In this document: positions 25,566 to 32,847 of the stretch, piece by piece
Layout of the letters: each line of letters starts with the position of its first letter
How positions within the stretch are numbered: position 1 is the stretch's first letter
NCBI GenBank assembly: GCA_964403015.1
Contig: CAYOEJ010000016.1
Span: 1 to 36,715, forward strand
Source of the DNA: CAYOEJ01 sp964403015
Lineage (GTDB): Bacteria > Actinomycetota > Actinomycetes > Actinomycetales > Actinomycetaceae
Direction: 5' to 3'
Length of the DNA stretch: 36,715 nt
Notes under the pieces: model-generated
The model's database searches: none
What the model was told of the DNA's origin: nothing
Seen by the model: only the letters and a program-made list of their open reading frames with translations
Program-made: the position numbers and the translations under genes

Positions 25566-26627
25566 ATGAGCACGTTTCGACTCTCGGGGACGCTTCGCGG
25601 CACAGATCTGCGCGAGGCGTGGATCATCGACGGGAAGATTGCCCACGACGGGCCCGACGATGCGATCGACATCAGCGGATACGTCTATCCGGGCCTTCTG
25701 GATACCCACACCCATCCGGGATTGAATCGTGACGGTGAAAGGCTCGCAGACGAAGAAGTACAGCGCAGGCTGCGCGCGCATCGCGCTGCGGGCGTCACGG
25801 CGATTCAAGACTGTGGCGGCCAGCAGAACCCGAACGACTCGCGCGTTGCCGGGCTTCCGCGGGTGCTGCACTGCGGCCAACACATTGCTCAGCCGAAACG
25901 TTACCCGCGATACCTAGCGTCAGAAATCGAGCCAAATGATCTGACGGCCGAGGTCTTGAGGCAGCTTGAGTATTCGGATGGCTGGGTCAAGCTCATCGGT
26001 GACTGGATCGATCGCGACGCCGGTGACCTGCGCCCGCTGTGGGAGCGTGAAGTACTTATCGACGCCGTCCAGGCGCTTCACGAGGCTGGCGGCAAGATTA
26101 CCGTCCACACCTTTGCTACCGAGACCGTCGATGACCTGCTTGAAGCGGGAGTGGACGGGATCGAACACGGCACCGGCATGACGCGCGACCACCTCATCGA
26201 GGCTCGCGACCGCGGTATCCTCTTGACGCCCACCGTCCATCAGATCTCTCGCTTCCCCGAGTTCGCGGAGCAGGGCGCGAAGTTTCCTGCCTATGCTCAG
26301 CGCATGCTGGCGATGGACGCACAGCGCGTTGAGCATTTGGCGATGATGGTGGACGTCGGTTCGCATTTCCTCATGGGAAGCGACACCGCGGAAGATGTCG
26401 AGGACGTGACGCTTGTCGACGAAATCCTCGATGCCGTACGCGACGGGATGCCGACCGACGTCGTCATGGCTGCGGCGAGCTGGCAGGGGCGTGAACGGCT
26501 TGGGTTTACGTCGTGGGAAGAGGGCGCTGCCGCAGATTTTGTTGTGTACGACGACGATCCCGAGCGTCGCATCGAAATCGTGCGCACGCCTGTGGCCGTC
26601 TTTGTTGACGGCGAGAACTACTGCTGA
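25566..26627 (+). CDS. Amidohydrolase family metal-dependent hydrolase
   Basis: The 353-residue TIM-barrel protein has the amidohydrolase metal site: H48-T-H50 in LLDTHTHPG, Lys142 (VKLIGDW), His181 (ITVHTFA), His201 (GIEHGTGM) and Asp273 (MGSDTAED), with the small N- and C-terminal beta-sandwich typical of imidazolonepropionase-like or prolidase-like members. The substrate cannot be read from the sequence. ATG 25566 follows ffh after 17 bases without a good Shine-Dalgarno. Its 3' end overlaps the convergent cation transporter by 10 bases. Confidence 0.85.
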   Translation: MSTFRLSGTLRGTDLREAWIIDGKIAHDGPDDAIDISGYVYPGLLDTHTHPGLNRDGERLADEEVQRRLRAHRAAGVTAIQDCGGQQNPNDSRVAGLPRVLHCGQHIAQPKRYPRYLASEIEPNDLTAEVLRQLEYSDGWVKLIGDWIDRDAGDLRPLWEREVLIDAVQALHEAGGKITVHTFATETVDDLLEAGVDGIEHGTGMTRDHLIEARDRGILLTPTVHQISRFPEFAEQGAKFPAYAQRMLAMDAQRVEHLAMMVDVGSHFLMGSDTAEDVEDVTLVDEILDAVRDGMPTDVVMAAASWQGRERLGFTSWEEGAAADFVVYDDDPERRIEIVRTPVAVFVDGENYC

Positions 26628-27595
26628 GTGGGCATAGGTCGACCGGTCTCCAGATCGATGGCTACGAAGCCGTCGTCGCCACCCAGTGAAATGTAGCCCT
26701 CGGGGATATCCGCGTAAGATTCGGGGTCGTCGATCGGCTCGACGTGAATGAGGATATTCGATTCGGGGAGCTTGGCAAGGATCTGAGATTCAATTTCCAT
26801 GGAAAAATCGTGACCCTCTTTGACGGTCCACGATCCGGGAACCTGAACGTCCACTTTGATGTGGCGAATCTGGCCAGCTTGGCGGGTTTGCAGACCGTGG
26901 AACGTGACCGTGCCTGCCACCATGTTCTCGCGAAGGATTTCGACGATTGTCTGGTTTTCGTCGTGGGGGAGTGTGGCGTCAAGGAGGCCGGCAACAGAAT
27001 GCCGCATGAGACCGACGCCCATCCAGATGATGTTGAGCGCGACGAGAATGGCGACGATGGGATCGAGGACGTGCCAGTCCGTTATCCATACGAGGATGAC
27101 GCCGATGATGACGCCAACGGACGTGATGATATCGGTGAGCAAGTGCTTGCCATCGGCGACCAGCGTGGGGGAGCGATGCTTTTTGCCGGCCCGCAGAAGG
27201 ACGATTGCGGTAGCGCCATTGACCAGTGATGCAATAAAGGCGATAAGGATACCGATGCCCGCGTTTTCGACTTCGACCGGCGTGATGAGGCGCTGAATTG
27301 CCGCGAAGATGATCAGGGCAGCCGCACCGAAGATCATGGCTCCTTCGATTGCCGCAGAGAAGTACTCGGCCTTGGACCGTCCAAAGGTGTAACGCGAATT
27401 TGCCGGGCTGGCAGCGAGCTTGAGAGCAATGAGGGCAACGATCGCCGCCACGAGATTAACCACGGACTCCATGGCATCAGATAGGAGTGACACGGATCCG
27501 GTTACCCAGTACGCCCCAGCTTTAAGCGTGATGGTGACGATGGCGGCCGCGATTGACAGCCACGCAAACCGACTGAGGTCCGTGGAATGAGTCAT
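26618..27595 (-). CDS. Cation diffusion facilitator family transporter
   Basis: The 325-residue protein should export divalent metal ions (such as Zn, Fe, Mn or Co) by proton exchange. It has about six transmembrane segments in the first 200 residues and a cytoplasmic metallochaperone-like C-terminal domain with SNILIHVEP. TM2 carries LLSDAMESVVN, where classical members have a DxxxD or HxxxD pair; TM5 carries KHLLTD with the HxxxD pair. Metal specificity therefore cannot be assigned. ATG 27593-27595 has no Shine-Dalgarno and lies 7 nt after TAGATT on the minus strand. It shares its last 10 bases with the amidohydrolase and is divergent from rpsP. Confidence 0.9.
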   Translation of the reverse strand: MTHSTDLSRFAWLSIAAAIVTITLKAGAYWVTGSVSLLSDAMESVVNLVAAIVALIALKLAASPANSRYTFGRSKAEYFSAAIEGAMIFGAAALIIFAAIQRLITPVEVENAGIGILIAFIASLVNGATAIVLLRAGKKHRSPTLVADGKHLLTDIITSVGVIIGVILVWITDWHVLDPIVAILVALNIIWMGVGLMRHSVAGLLDATLPHDENQTIVEILRENMVAGTVTFHGLQTRQAGQIRHIKVDVQVPGSWTVKEGHDFSMEIESQILAKLPESNILIHVEPIDDPESYADIPEGYISLGGDDGFVAIDLETGRPMPTQQ

Positions 27596-27608
27596 AGAGA
27601 TTAATCTA
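27596..27608 (-). promoter_or_regulatory. -10 element for a probable leaderless transporter transcript
   Basis: On the minus strand TAGATT (27603-27608) is followed by 7 nt and then ATG. No ribosome-binding site is present. The remaining bases to rpsP (27609-27841) hold the divergent promoter region but no confident -35/-10 pair. Confidence 0.45.
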
Positions 27609-27841
27609 GGCGGTGGCTCACGCTGACGAAAGTGGGTGGCGGGTGATCAGCACCACCCGTGGATAAACGGCGAAAAACTGTTCCACACCGCCGAAATCTG
27701 GCATGATTAATCGTTGTACTCAGACGACGTCGAGCCCCTCTCAACTCGGCCGAGTCTCAGTTCGGATGTCGAAGACCACGTGAATTTCCCACCGTTGGTA
27801 TGCGTCATCCACCCAATACAGAACCAGGAGTGACCACACAA

Positions 27842-28288
27842 GTGGCAGTCAAGATTCGTTTGAAGCGCACGGGCAAGATCCGTGAAGCACACTACCGCGT
27901 CGTCGTCGTCGATTCTCGCAAGAAGCGCGACGGCCGTGTTATTGAAGAGATCGGTTACTACAACCCGAACGAGGATCCGTCGATCATCGACATCAACTCG
28001 GAGCGGGCACAGTACTGGATCTCCGTCGGCGCACAGCCTTCCGAGGCAGTGCTCGCACAGCTGAAGATTACCGGCGATTGGCAGGCGGCCAAGGGCCTCG
28101 AGGGTGGTTCCACGCTCAAGGTCAAGGAGACCGTCGATTCCGAACAGGCTCGCGAAGAGGCCATCAAGGCCGTTCAGGCTGAGGCTGAGAAGCGTCGCGC
28201 AGACAAGGCCAAGGCTCGTGAAGAGGCCGAGGCTGCTGCGGCATCAGAAGCTGAAGAGGCCGAAGAAGCTCCGGCTGAGGAGAACTGA
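27842..28288 (+). CDS. rpsP: Small ribosomal subunit protein bS16
   Basis: This assembly protein of the 30S subunit begins AVKIRLKRTGKIREAHYR and has the family block DSRKKRDGRVIEEIGYYNP; of 148 residues the first 80 or so form the S16 fold. The rest is a charged Ala/Glu/Lys helix-forming extension, common in actinobacteria. The GTG at 27842 is chosen because the S16 core starts right there and AGGAG (27826-27830) lies 11 nt upstream; upstream in-frame codons from 27800 are not conserved. Its stop overlaps the khpA ATG (TGATG). Confidence 0.96.
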   Translation: MAVKIRLKRTGKIREAHYRVVVVDSRKKRDGRVIEEIGYYNPNEDPSIIDINSERAQYWISVGAQPSEAVLAQLKITGDWQAAKGLEGGSTLKVKETVDSEQAREEAIKAVQAEAEKRRADKAKAREEAEAAAASEAEEAEEAPAEEN

Positions 28289-28524
28289 TGCTAGCTGATG
28301 CCTTGGAACACCTAGTCCGCGGAATCGTGGATAATCCTGACGACGTCGAGGTCAGTTCACGCAACAATCGTCGCGGTGAACTTCTCGAGGTTCGCGTTAA
28401 TCCAGAGGACCTCGGACGCGTGATCGGCCGTAACGGCCGGACCGCCAAGGCTCTGCGCTCCGTGATGAGCGCTCTAGCAACGGGCGGCTCAGTCCGCGTC
28501 GACGTGATCGAAACCGATCGTTAA
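28288..28524 (+). CDS. khpA: KH-domain RNA-binding protein KhpA
   Basis: The 78-residue single KH domain carries the GxxG loop as VIGRNGRTAKALR (Gly47-Gly50). KhpA-type proteins bind small RNAs and mRNAs, often with KhpB/Jag. The start codon shares one base with the rpsP stop, so translation is coupled. The rpsP-khpA-rimM-trmD order is highly conserved in actinobacteria. A strong hairpin lies 15 bases after its stop. Confidence 0.93.
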   Translation: MLADALEHLVRGIVDNPDDVEVSSRNNRRGELLEVRVNPEDLGRVIGRNGRTAKALRSVMSALATGGSVRVDVIETDR

Positions 28525-28539
28525 TAGCGTTTGGTAAAT

Positions 28540-28568
28540 GAAAACCCGCGCCTCGTGCGCGGGTTTTC
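28540..28568 (+). terminator. Terminator-like hairpin inside the rpsP-rimM operon
   Basis: A perfect 12-bp stem (28540-28551 with 28557-28568) with a 5-nt loop has four A in the 5' arm and four T in the 3' arm, so it can act as an intrinsic terminator. The rimM Shine-Dalgarno TAGGAGGGAG begins only three bases later. It probably lowers rimM-trmD expression relative to rpsP-khpA, or acts as an RNA-processing barrier. Confidence 0.78.
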
Positions 28569-28585
28569 TATAGGAGGGAGACACC

Positions 28586-29107
28586 TTGCAGCTGACTGTA
28601 GCAATCATCGGCGCACCCCACGGCCTCAAGGGCGAGGTCAAGCTCGAAGTGCGTACCGATGCACCTGAGCGTCGCCTCGCTGTTGGCTCCACGCTGGAGA
28701 CAGATCCGGCTGATCTCGGCCCTGTCACCGTGACTGCCAATCGTGAATACAAGAACCAGATCTACGTGCGCTTTGCCGAGTACACCGACCGCACGAGTGT
28801 CGAGGCGCTGCGGGGCACGAAGCTCATCATCGAATCCGATGAAGATGAGGGTGAGGAAGATGCGTGGTTCCCCCACGAGCTCATCGGCCTCGAGGCTCTC
28901 GACCCGGACGGTTATGAACTCGGGGTCGTTGCAGGTCTTGAGCCGACTCCGGCACACGATCTTTTGCTTGTCAAAGAGCCAGACGGTGTGATCACCCGCG
29001 TTCCTTTCGTCAAGCAGATCGTGACCGAGGTCGACCTCGAAGATAACTGCGTGGTCATTGATGCCCCTGCCGGACTTTTCTCAGAAGATGAACTCGAAGA
29101 GGAGTGA
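28586..29107 (+). CDS. rimM: Ribosome maturation factor RimM
   Basis: This factor binds S19 and helps mature the 30S head. The 173-residue protein has the N-terminal RimM barrel with IGAPHGLKGEVKLEV (9-23) and a C-terminal PRC-barrel starting near WFPHELIGLEAL. It uses a TTG start at 28586, supported by the excellent Shine-Dalgarno TAGGAGGGAG (28571-28580). An acidic loop (DEDEGEED) joins the two domains. The trmD start follows within 3 bases, as is usual. Confidence 0.95.
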   Translation: MQLTVAIIGAPHGLKGEVKLEVRTDAPERRLAVGSTLETDPADLGPVTVTANREYKNQIYVRFAEYTDRTSVEALRGTKLIIESDEDEGEEDAWFPHELIGLEALDPDGYELGVVAGLEPTPAHDLLLVKEPDGVITRVPFVKQIVTEVDLEDNCVVIDAPAGLFSEDELEEE

Positions 29108-29109
29108 AC

Positions 29110-29279
29110 GTGCGCTTTGACATCGTGACCGTCTTCCCCGAGTTCTTTTCGGTGCTGGATCTCTCGCTCGTAGGCAAGGCGCGCAACGCCGGGCTGATCG
29201 ACGTGGAGGTTCACGACCTGCGCAGTTGGACCCACGACGTGCACAGGACAGTGGACGACTCGCCCTTTGGTGGGGGAGC
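29110..29279 (+). CDS. trmD: tRNA (guanine-37-N1)-methyltransferase, N-terminal fragment (cut by gap)
   Basis: Only the first 56 residues are present: RFDIVTVFPEFF, then a basic stretch and DDSPFGGG, all signature parts of the SPOUT methyltransferase TrmD, which makes m1G37 in tRNA and prevents frameshifting. GTG 29110 is preferred to GTG 29104, which overlaps the rimM stop, because GAAGAGGAG lies just upstream. About 170-220 further residues should follow but fall in the N run. Confidence 0.9.
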
Positions 29280-29379
29280 NNNNNNNNNNNNNNNNNNNNN
29301 NNNNNNNNNNNNNNNNNNNNNNNNNNNNNNNNNNNNNNNNNNNNNNNNNNNNNNNNNNNNNNNNNNNNNNNNNNNNNNN
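29280..29379. other. Assembly gap between trmD and the acetyltransferase (100 N)
   Basis: Exactly 100 N. Most of trmD and the N-terminus of the next gene are missing, so the real gap is at least about 600 bases. The frame happens to stay open across it, but the apparent TrmD-GNAT fusion is an artefact. Confidence 0.98.
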
Positions 29380-29928
29380 GACGACGCCGCCGCGCTGGCA
29401 GATCTCGCCGCCGAGACTTTTCCGGACGCCTGTCCGCCGGGGATGGATGGCGCGGACATCGCAGATTTCGTCGGTAGAAACCTTTCGATGGAAGCATTTG
29501 GCGAATATCTGGCCGATAGCGAGCGATACATCATCCGCGTGCTGCAGGGGACTGGACGGGAGATCTTGGGCTACTCTCTCGCCGTCATGCCGGGTGAGGT
29601 TCCAGAGCAAGATGCGCCCACCGACGTCGTCATTGACGGAGTCGAACGAGATGGCCCGCTCGTCTATCTTTCGAAAATGTATCTGCGCAGAAAGTGGCGG
29701 GGAACGGGCGCGTTCGACGCGCTTATGGAGGGGACCTTGGCGGCGATAGCCGAGCGAACCACTAGTCCGGAGCCTTACGTGTGGCTCGGAACGAACGTCG
29801 CGAATAAGCGCGCCATCAGGGCGTATAAGCGCGCGGGCTTCCAAAAGTCGGGCGAGCGTACGTTCCTCGTTGGTGATCAGGTCAACAAAGACATCACTTT
29901 GGCGCGCCGACTCGGTATGGCAAAATGA
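29380..29928 (+). CDS. GNAT family N-acetyltransferase (5' end lost in gap)
   Basis: The visible 182 residues end at TGA 29926-29928. Motif A for acetyl-CoA binding is LVYLSKMYLRRKWRGTGAF, with the R-x-x-G-x-G/A pyrophosphate loop, followed by WLGTNVANKRAIRAYKRAGF, typical of GNAT motif B. The start is missing, though the visible part nearly fills a GNAT fold of about 170-200 residues, so only a few residues may be lost. The substrate is unknown. It lies between trmD and rplS, where many actinobacteria have only a short spacer. Confidence 0.85.
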   Translation, partial: DDAAALADLAAETFPDACPPGMDGADIADFVGRNLSMEAFGEYLADSERYIIRVLQGTGREILGYSLAVMPGEVPEQDAPTDVVIDGVERDGPLVYLSKMYLRRKWRGTGAFDALMEGTLAAIAERTTSPEPYVWLGTNVANKRAIRAYKRAGFQKSGERTFLVGDQVNKDITLARRLGMAK

Positions 29929-30053
29929 GGTGTCTCGTCTAAAAGTGCGCATTGCCTGCCGCAGGGGGTCGCGTACCGGCGAGTTTCGAACGAATCGGGG
30001 TCTCAAGCCCCGGAAAGCATTCTGGCCTGCGTGCAGATTGGTTGAGTTGAATC

Positions 30054-30407
30054 ATGGAGATTCTTAAGAAGATTACCGAGGGCGCCCTTCAGGAGCGTCC
30101 CGATTTCCGCGCTGGCGACACCGTCAAGGTGAACGTGAAGGTTGTTGAAGGCAACCGTCACCGTATCCAGGTGTTCCAGGGCGTCGTCATTTCTCGCAAG
30201 GGCGGCAACGGCATCAACGGTGCGTTCACCGTTCGCAAGGCCTCCTTCGGCGTGGGCGTGGAGCGTACGTTCCCCCTACATTCGCCGAATGTCGATTCCA
30301 TTGAGATCGTGAGCCGCGGTATGGTTCGTCGTGCAAAGCTTTACTACCTGCGCGATCGCCACGGCAAGGCAGCGAAGATCAAGGAAAAGCGCGAAGACAC
30401 AAAGTGA
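30054..30407 (+). CDS. rplS: Large ribosomal subunit protein bL19
   Basis: The 117-residue L19 lies at the 30S-50S interface. Family blocks are FRAGDTVKVNVKVVEGNRHR, VFQGVVISRKG, FTVRKASFGVGVERTFPLHSP and RRAKLYYLRDR. ATG 30054 is preceded by only a weak GGTTGAG. The 125-base leader from 29929 contains a small hairpin (CGGGG/CCCCG near 29997-30013), possibly a ribosomal-protein leader structure, not assigned. A strong terminator follows. Confidence 0.97.
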   Translation: MEILKKITEGALQERPDFRAGDTVKVNVKVVEGNRHRIQVFQGVVISRKGGNGINGAFTVRKASFGVGVERTFPLHSPNVDSIEIVSRGMVRRAKLYYLRDRHGKAAKIKEKREDTK

Positions 30408-30414
30408 TTGTCAG

Positions 30415-30446
30415 TTTCCCCGGCCCGCGCGGCCGGGGAAATTTTT
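30415..30446 (+). terminator. Rho-independent terminator of rplS
   Basis: An 11-bp perfect stem (30415-30425 with 30431-30441), a CGCGC loop and the run TTTTT (30442-30446) lie 8 bases after the rplS stop. Confidence 0.93.
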
Positions 30447-30509
30447 ATCTTGTGATCGAAGTGATATCAATTTACGGCACGTGGCCGGAGCAATCTGGGA
30501 TCCATGCGT

Positions 30510-30515
30510 TAGGCT
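30510..30515 (+). promoter_or_regulatory. Candidate -10 of the lepB operon
   Basis: TAGGCT (identical to the ndk -10) lies 38 bases before the lepB start, after the rplS terminator. No clear -35 is present. Confidence 0.35.
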
Positions 30516-30552
30516 AATTGTTGGTCAATATGCCCGATAGTCGAGGAGTGTC

Positions 30553-31374
30553 ATGGATCAGGACGACAAAGCAGAACGCTTTGCTGAAGAGCCTGATCAG
30601 ATGCCGCCCTCATTCCCGCCGGTCTCACGCGAAGCAGCTCGCGAGGAGCGCGTAGCGGACGTCGAGGCCGAGGAGACGCCTGAAGAAGAGCAGCGCTCCA
30701 CGAACAGATTTGCCTCTTTCGCCCTCGAATTCTTCACGGTGATCGCGGTTGCACTGCTGATATCGGTTATTATCAAGACCTTTTTCTTGCAGGCGTTCGC
30801 CATTCCATCGGAATCGATGGAAAACACGCTGATCCCTGGCGACCGAATCTTGGTCAACAAGCTCGCCAGCGACGAAGAAGATCTTAACCGCGGCGATATC
30901 GTCGTCTTCGTGGATCCGGGTGGGTGGCTCGATGATCTGCCCCCAGATAACTCGCCCAAGTGGAAACAGCTTCTGACCGACGTCGGCGAAACAATCGGCA
31001 TTTTGCCGCAGAATGTTGGCGATCATCTCGTTAAGCGCATCATCGGGATGCCCGGCGACCACGTGGTGTGTTGCAACGAAGAGGGCATGATCTCGGTTAA
31101 CGGCGAGCCCGTGGTGGAAACCTACGTCAAGTCCGGGACGAATCCGTCGGACCAGGAGTTCGACGTCGTCGTACCCAACGGTCACGTCTGGGTGCTGGGC
31201 GATAACCGAGCCAACTCCAAAGACTCCCGCTTCCATCAGCAAGCGTCCGGGTTCGGTTTTGTGCCGATCAGTAACATCGAAGGCCGCGCGTGGTTGATGG
31301 TTTTGCCGCTTGACCGTTTCGGATCGATCGGACATGCCGACGGCGTGTTTGACAGCGTCCCTGACAGTGATTGA
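30553..31374 (+). CDS. lepB: Signal peptidase I
   Basis: This membrane-bound serine protease removes signal peptides from exported proteins. The 273-residue product has an acidic cytoplasmic N-terminus (1-50), one transmembrane helix (about 56-78), the nucleophile Ser88 in IPSESMENTL, the general base Lys161 in LVKRIIGMPGD and GDNRANSKDSR. GAGGAG upstream of ATG 30553 supports the start. It begins a lepB-rnhB-DUF2469 operon; rnhB overlaps its end. Confidence 0.96.
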   Translation: MDQDDKAERFAEEPDQMPPSFPPVSREAAREERVADVEAEETPEEEQRSTNRFASFALEFFTVIAVALLISVIIKTFFLQAFAIPSESMENTLIPGDRILVNKLASDEEDLNRGDIVVFVDPGGWLDDLPPDNSPKWKQLLTDVGETIGILPQNVGDHLVKRIIGMPGDHVVCCNEEGMISVNGEPVVETYVKSGTNPSDQEFDVVVPNGHVWVLGDNRANSKDSRFHQQASGFGFVPISNIEGRAWLMVLPLDRFGSIGHADGVFDSVPDSD

Positions 31375-32050
31375 GCCGAGCCGCCTCGTTGAAAAGGAAG
31401 TGCTCGCCGGGCTCTATGCGACCGGCGGGGGCGCGCCCGTGTATGTTGCTGGCGTGGATGAGGTTGGGCGCGGAGCCTTGGCTGGCCCTGCTTCGGTGGG
31501 GATTGCGCTGGTAGGTGTTGACACCAGCGACGAGTTCCCTGCCGGGTTGCGTGATTCTAAGCTGCTGTCTGCGAAGGCTCGCGAGGCCTTTGTTCAGCCA
31601 GTTCGCTCGTGGGTTGCCGCCAGCGCGGTGGGCCACTCGACGATCGAAGAAATTAACTCGTGGGGAATCATGGCGGGCCTGCGAGCGGCGGCGGCCAGAG
31701 CGCTCGGTGCGCTCGAGGGTTTTCCCATTGGTGCTGTGCTGCTCGACGGCAGCCACAATTGGTGGACGACGCCGGACGCGCTCTTTCCCATCGGACCGCA
31801 GCTTCCGGATATCCCCGTTCGAATGGAAGTGAAGGGAGACGCGCATTGCGCGGTGATCGCGGCTGCTTCTGTGCTTGCCAAAGTTGAACGCGACGCGCTG
31901 ATGGTTCAGGCCGCGCAGCGGTATCCGGGCTACGATTGGGAGTTAAACAAGGGGTACGCCTCGGCTTCGCATATCGATAGCCTAGCCACACGTGGAGCCA
32001 CGGACTTTCACCGGACGTCGTGGAACCTGCCCGGCATGACCAGAGGATAG
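31367..32050 (+). CDS. rnhB: Ribonuclease HII
   Basis: This enzyme removes ribonucleotides and RNA primers from DNA-RNA hybrids. The 227-residue form has Asp31 and Glu32 (AGVDEVGRGALAGP), RDSKLLS, Asp127 (LLDGSHN) and Asp158 (VKGDAHCAVIAAAS), the four acidic active-site residues. The start is uncertain: GTG 31367 overlaps the lepB stop by 8 bases and is favoured by coupling; ATG 31334 is possible. No Shine-Dalgarno is clear. The DUF2469 gene follows after 2 bases. Confidence 0.94.
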   Translation: MIEPSRLVEKEVLAGLYATGGGAPVYVAGVDEVGRGALAGPASVGIALVGVDTSDEFPAGLRDSKLLSAKAREAFVQPVRSWVAASAVGHSTIEEINSWGIMAGLRAAAARALGALEGFPIGAVLLDGSHNWWTTPDALFPIGPQLPDIPVRMEVKGDAHCAVIAAASVLAKVERDALMVQAAQRYPGYDWELNKGYASASHIDSLATRGATDFHRTSWNLPGMTRG

Positions 32051-32052
32051 TT

Positions 32053-32361
32053 ATGGAAGAACTTGAAAACTACGAGGCCGACGCCGAGCTCGCGCTCTAT
32101 CGCGAGTACCGCGATGTGGTGAGTCTGTTCCGGTTCGTCGTTGAAACTGAGCGACGGTTTTATTTGGCGAACGACGTCGATGTCAAAGTGCGTGCGTCTG
32201 AGGCCGGGGATATCTTCTTTGAAGTCACGCTCAGCGATGCGTGGGTGTGGGACATCTACCGCTCTTCGCGCTTTATTCGCTCCGCCCGCATTGTGACGTT
32301 CAAGGACGTCAACGTTGAAGAACTTAACCAGCCAAACTTCGAACTCGAACTCGAAGAGTAA
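32053..32361 (+). CDS. DUF2469 family protein
   Basis: The 102-residue protein is a conserved actinobacterial family of unknown function (mycobacterial Rv2901c type), recognised by YEADAELALYREYRDVV, VETERRFYLAN and DAWVWDIYRSSRF, ending in an acidic tail. It almost always follows rnhB. ATG 32053 lies just after the rnhB stop with CAGAGGA upstream. The constant neighbourhood with rnhB and yraN suggests a nucleic-acid-related role, but nothing is proven here. Confidence 0.93.
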   Translation: MEELENYEADAELALYREYRDVVSLFRFVVETERRFYLANDVDVKVRASEAGDIFFEVTLSDAWVWDIYRSSRFIRSARIVTFKDVNVEELNQPNFELELEE

Positions 32362-32448
32362 ATCTCCACAATCGTCTAAGCGCTAGGTAGTTCCACAATT
32401 GGATACTGGCGTGGCCGGAGGATAGCTCAAGCCTGTTGAAATCAGGCT

Positions 32449-32847
32449 ATGACTTTTCACCATGACCTGACCGACGCACGAAAAGCTCTGTCCAAAGACG
32501 AACTCGGAGCTTGGGGTGAAAGCTGCGCGGCCTCATATCTTGTTTCTTCTGGGTATAACGTTCTTGCGAAAAACTGGCGATGCCGCGGGGGCGAGCTGGA
32601 TATCGTCGCCTATGATCCCGAACGCGATGCCATAGTCGGAGTGGAAGTAAAGACTCGGCGTGGGCACGGTTATGGCACACCCGAGGAGTCGGTGACGCCA
32701 GCCAAATTACGCCGGCTACGCGGTCTGCTCGTCTCTTGGGTCAGCGAAAGCCAATGCCACGCTAAGAATCTGGCCATCGACGTCGTCGGACTCACCGCTA
32801 ACTCGCCGGCAGAATTTTCCCTCACCCACGCCAAGGACGTCCAATGA
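32449..32847 (+). CDS. YraN/UPF0102 family nuclease-like protein
   Basis: The 132-residue protein has the restriction-endonuclease-like core of UPF0102: GAWGESCAASYLVSSGY, GGELDIVAYD and VGVEVKTRRG, where D, E and K of the GELDIV and VEVK segments match the family's putative active site. Biochemical function is uncertain. The start lacks a normal Shine-Dalgarno; GGAGGA (32417-32422) lies too far away, with a 6-bp hairpin (32430-32435 with 32443-32448) between it and the ATG. Its stop overlaps the comM ATG (ATGA). Confidence 0.88.
   Translation: MTFHHDLTDARKALSKDELGAWGESCAASYLVSSGYNVLAKNWRCRGGELDIVAYDPERDAIVGVEVKTRRGHGYGTPEESVTPAKLRRLRGLLVSWVSESQCHAKNLAIDVVGLTANSPAEFSLTHAKDVQ

Noticed and set aside
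24043..25566. A 507-codon open frame on the minus strand opposite ffh
   Set aside because: Antisense shadow of a highly conserved GTPase gene; composition is low-complexity Leu/Arg/His and no domain is seen.
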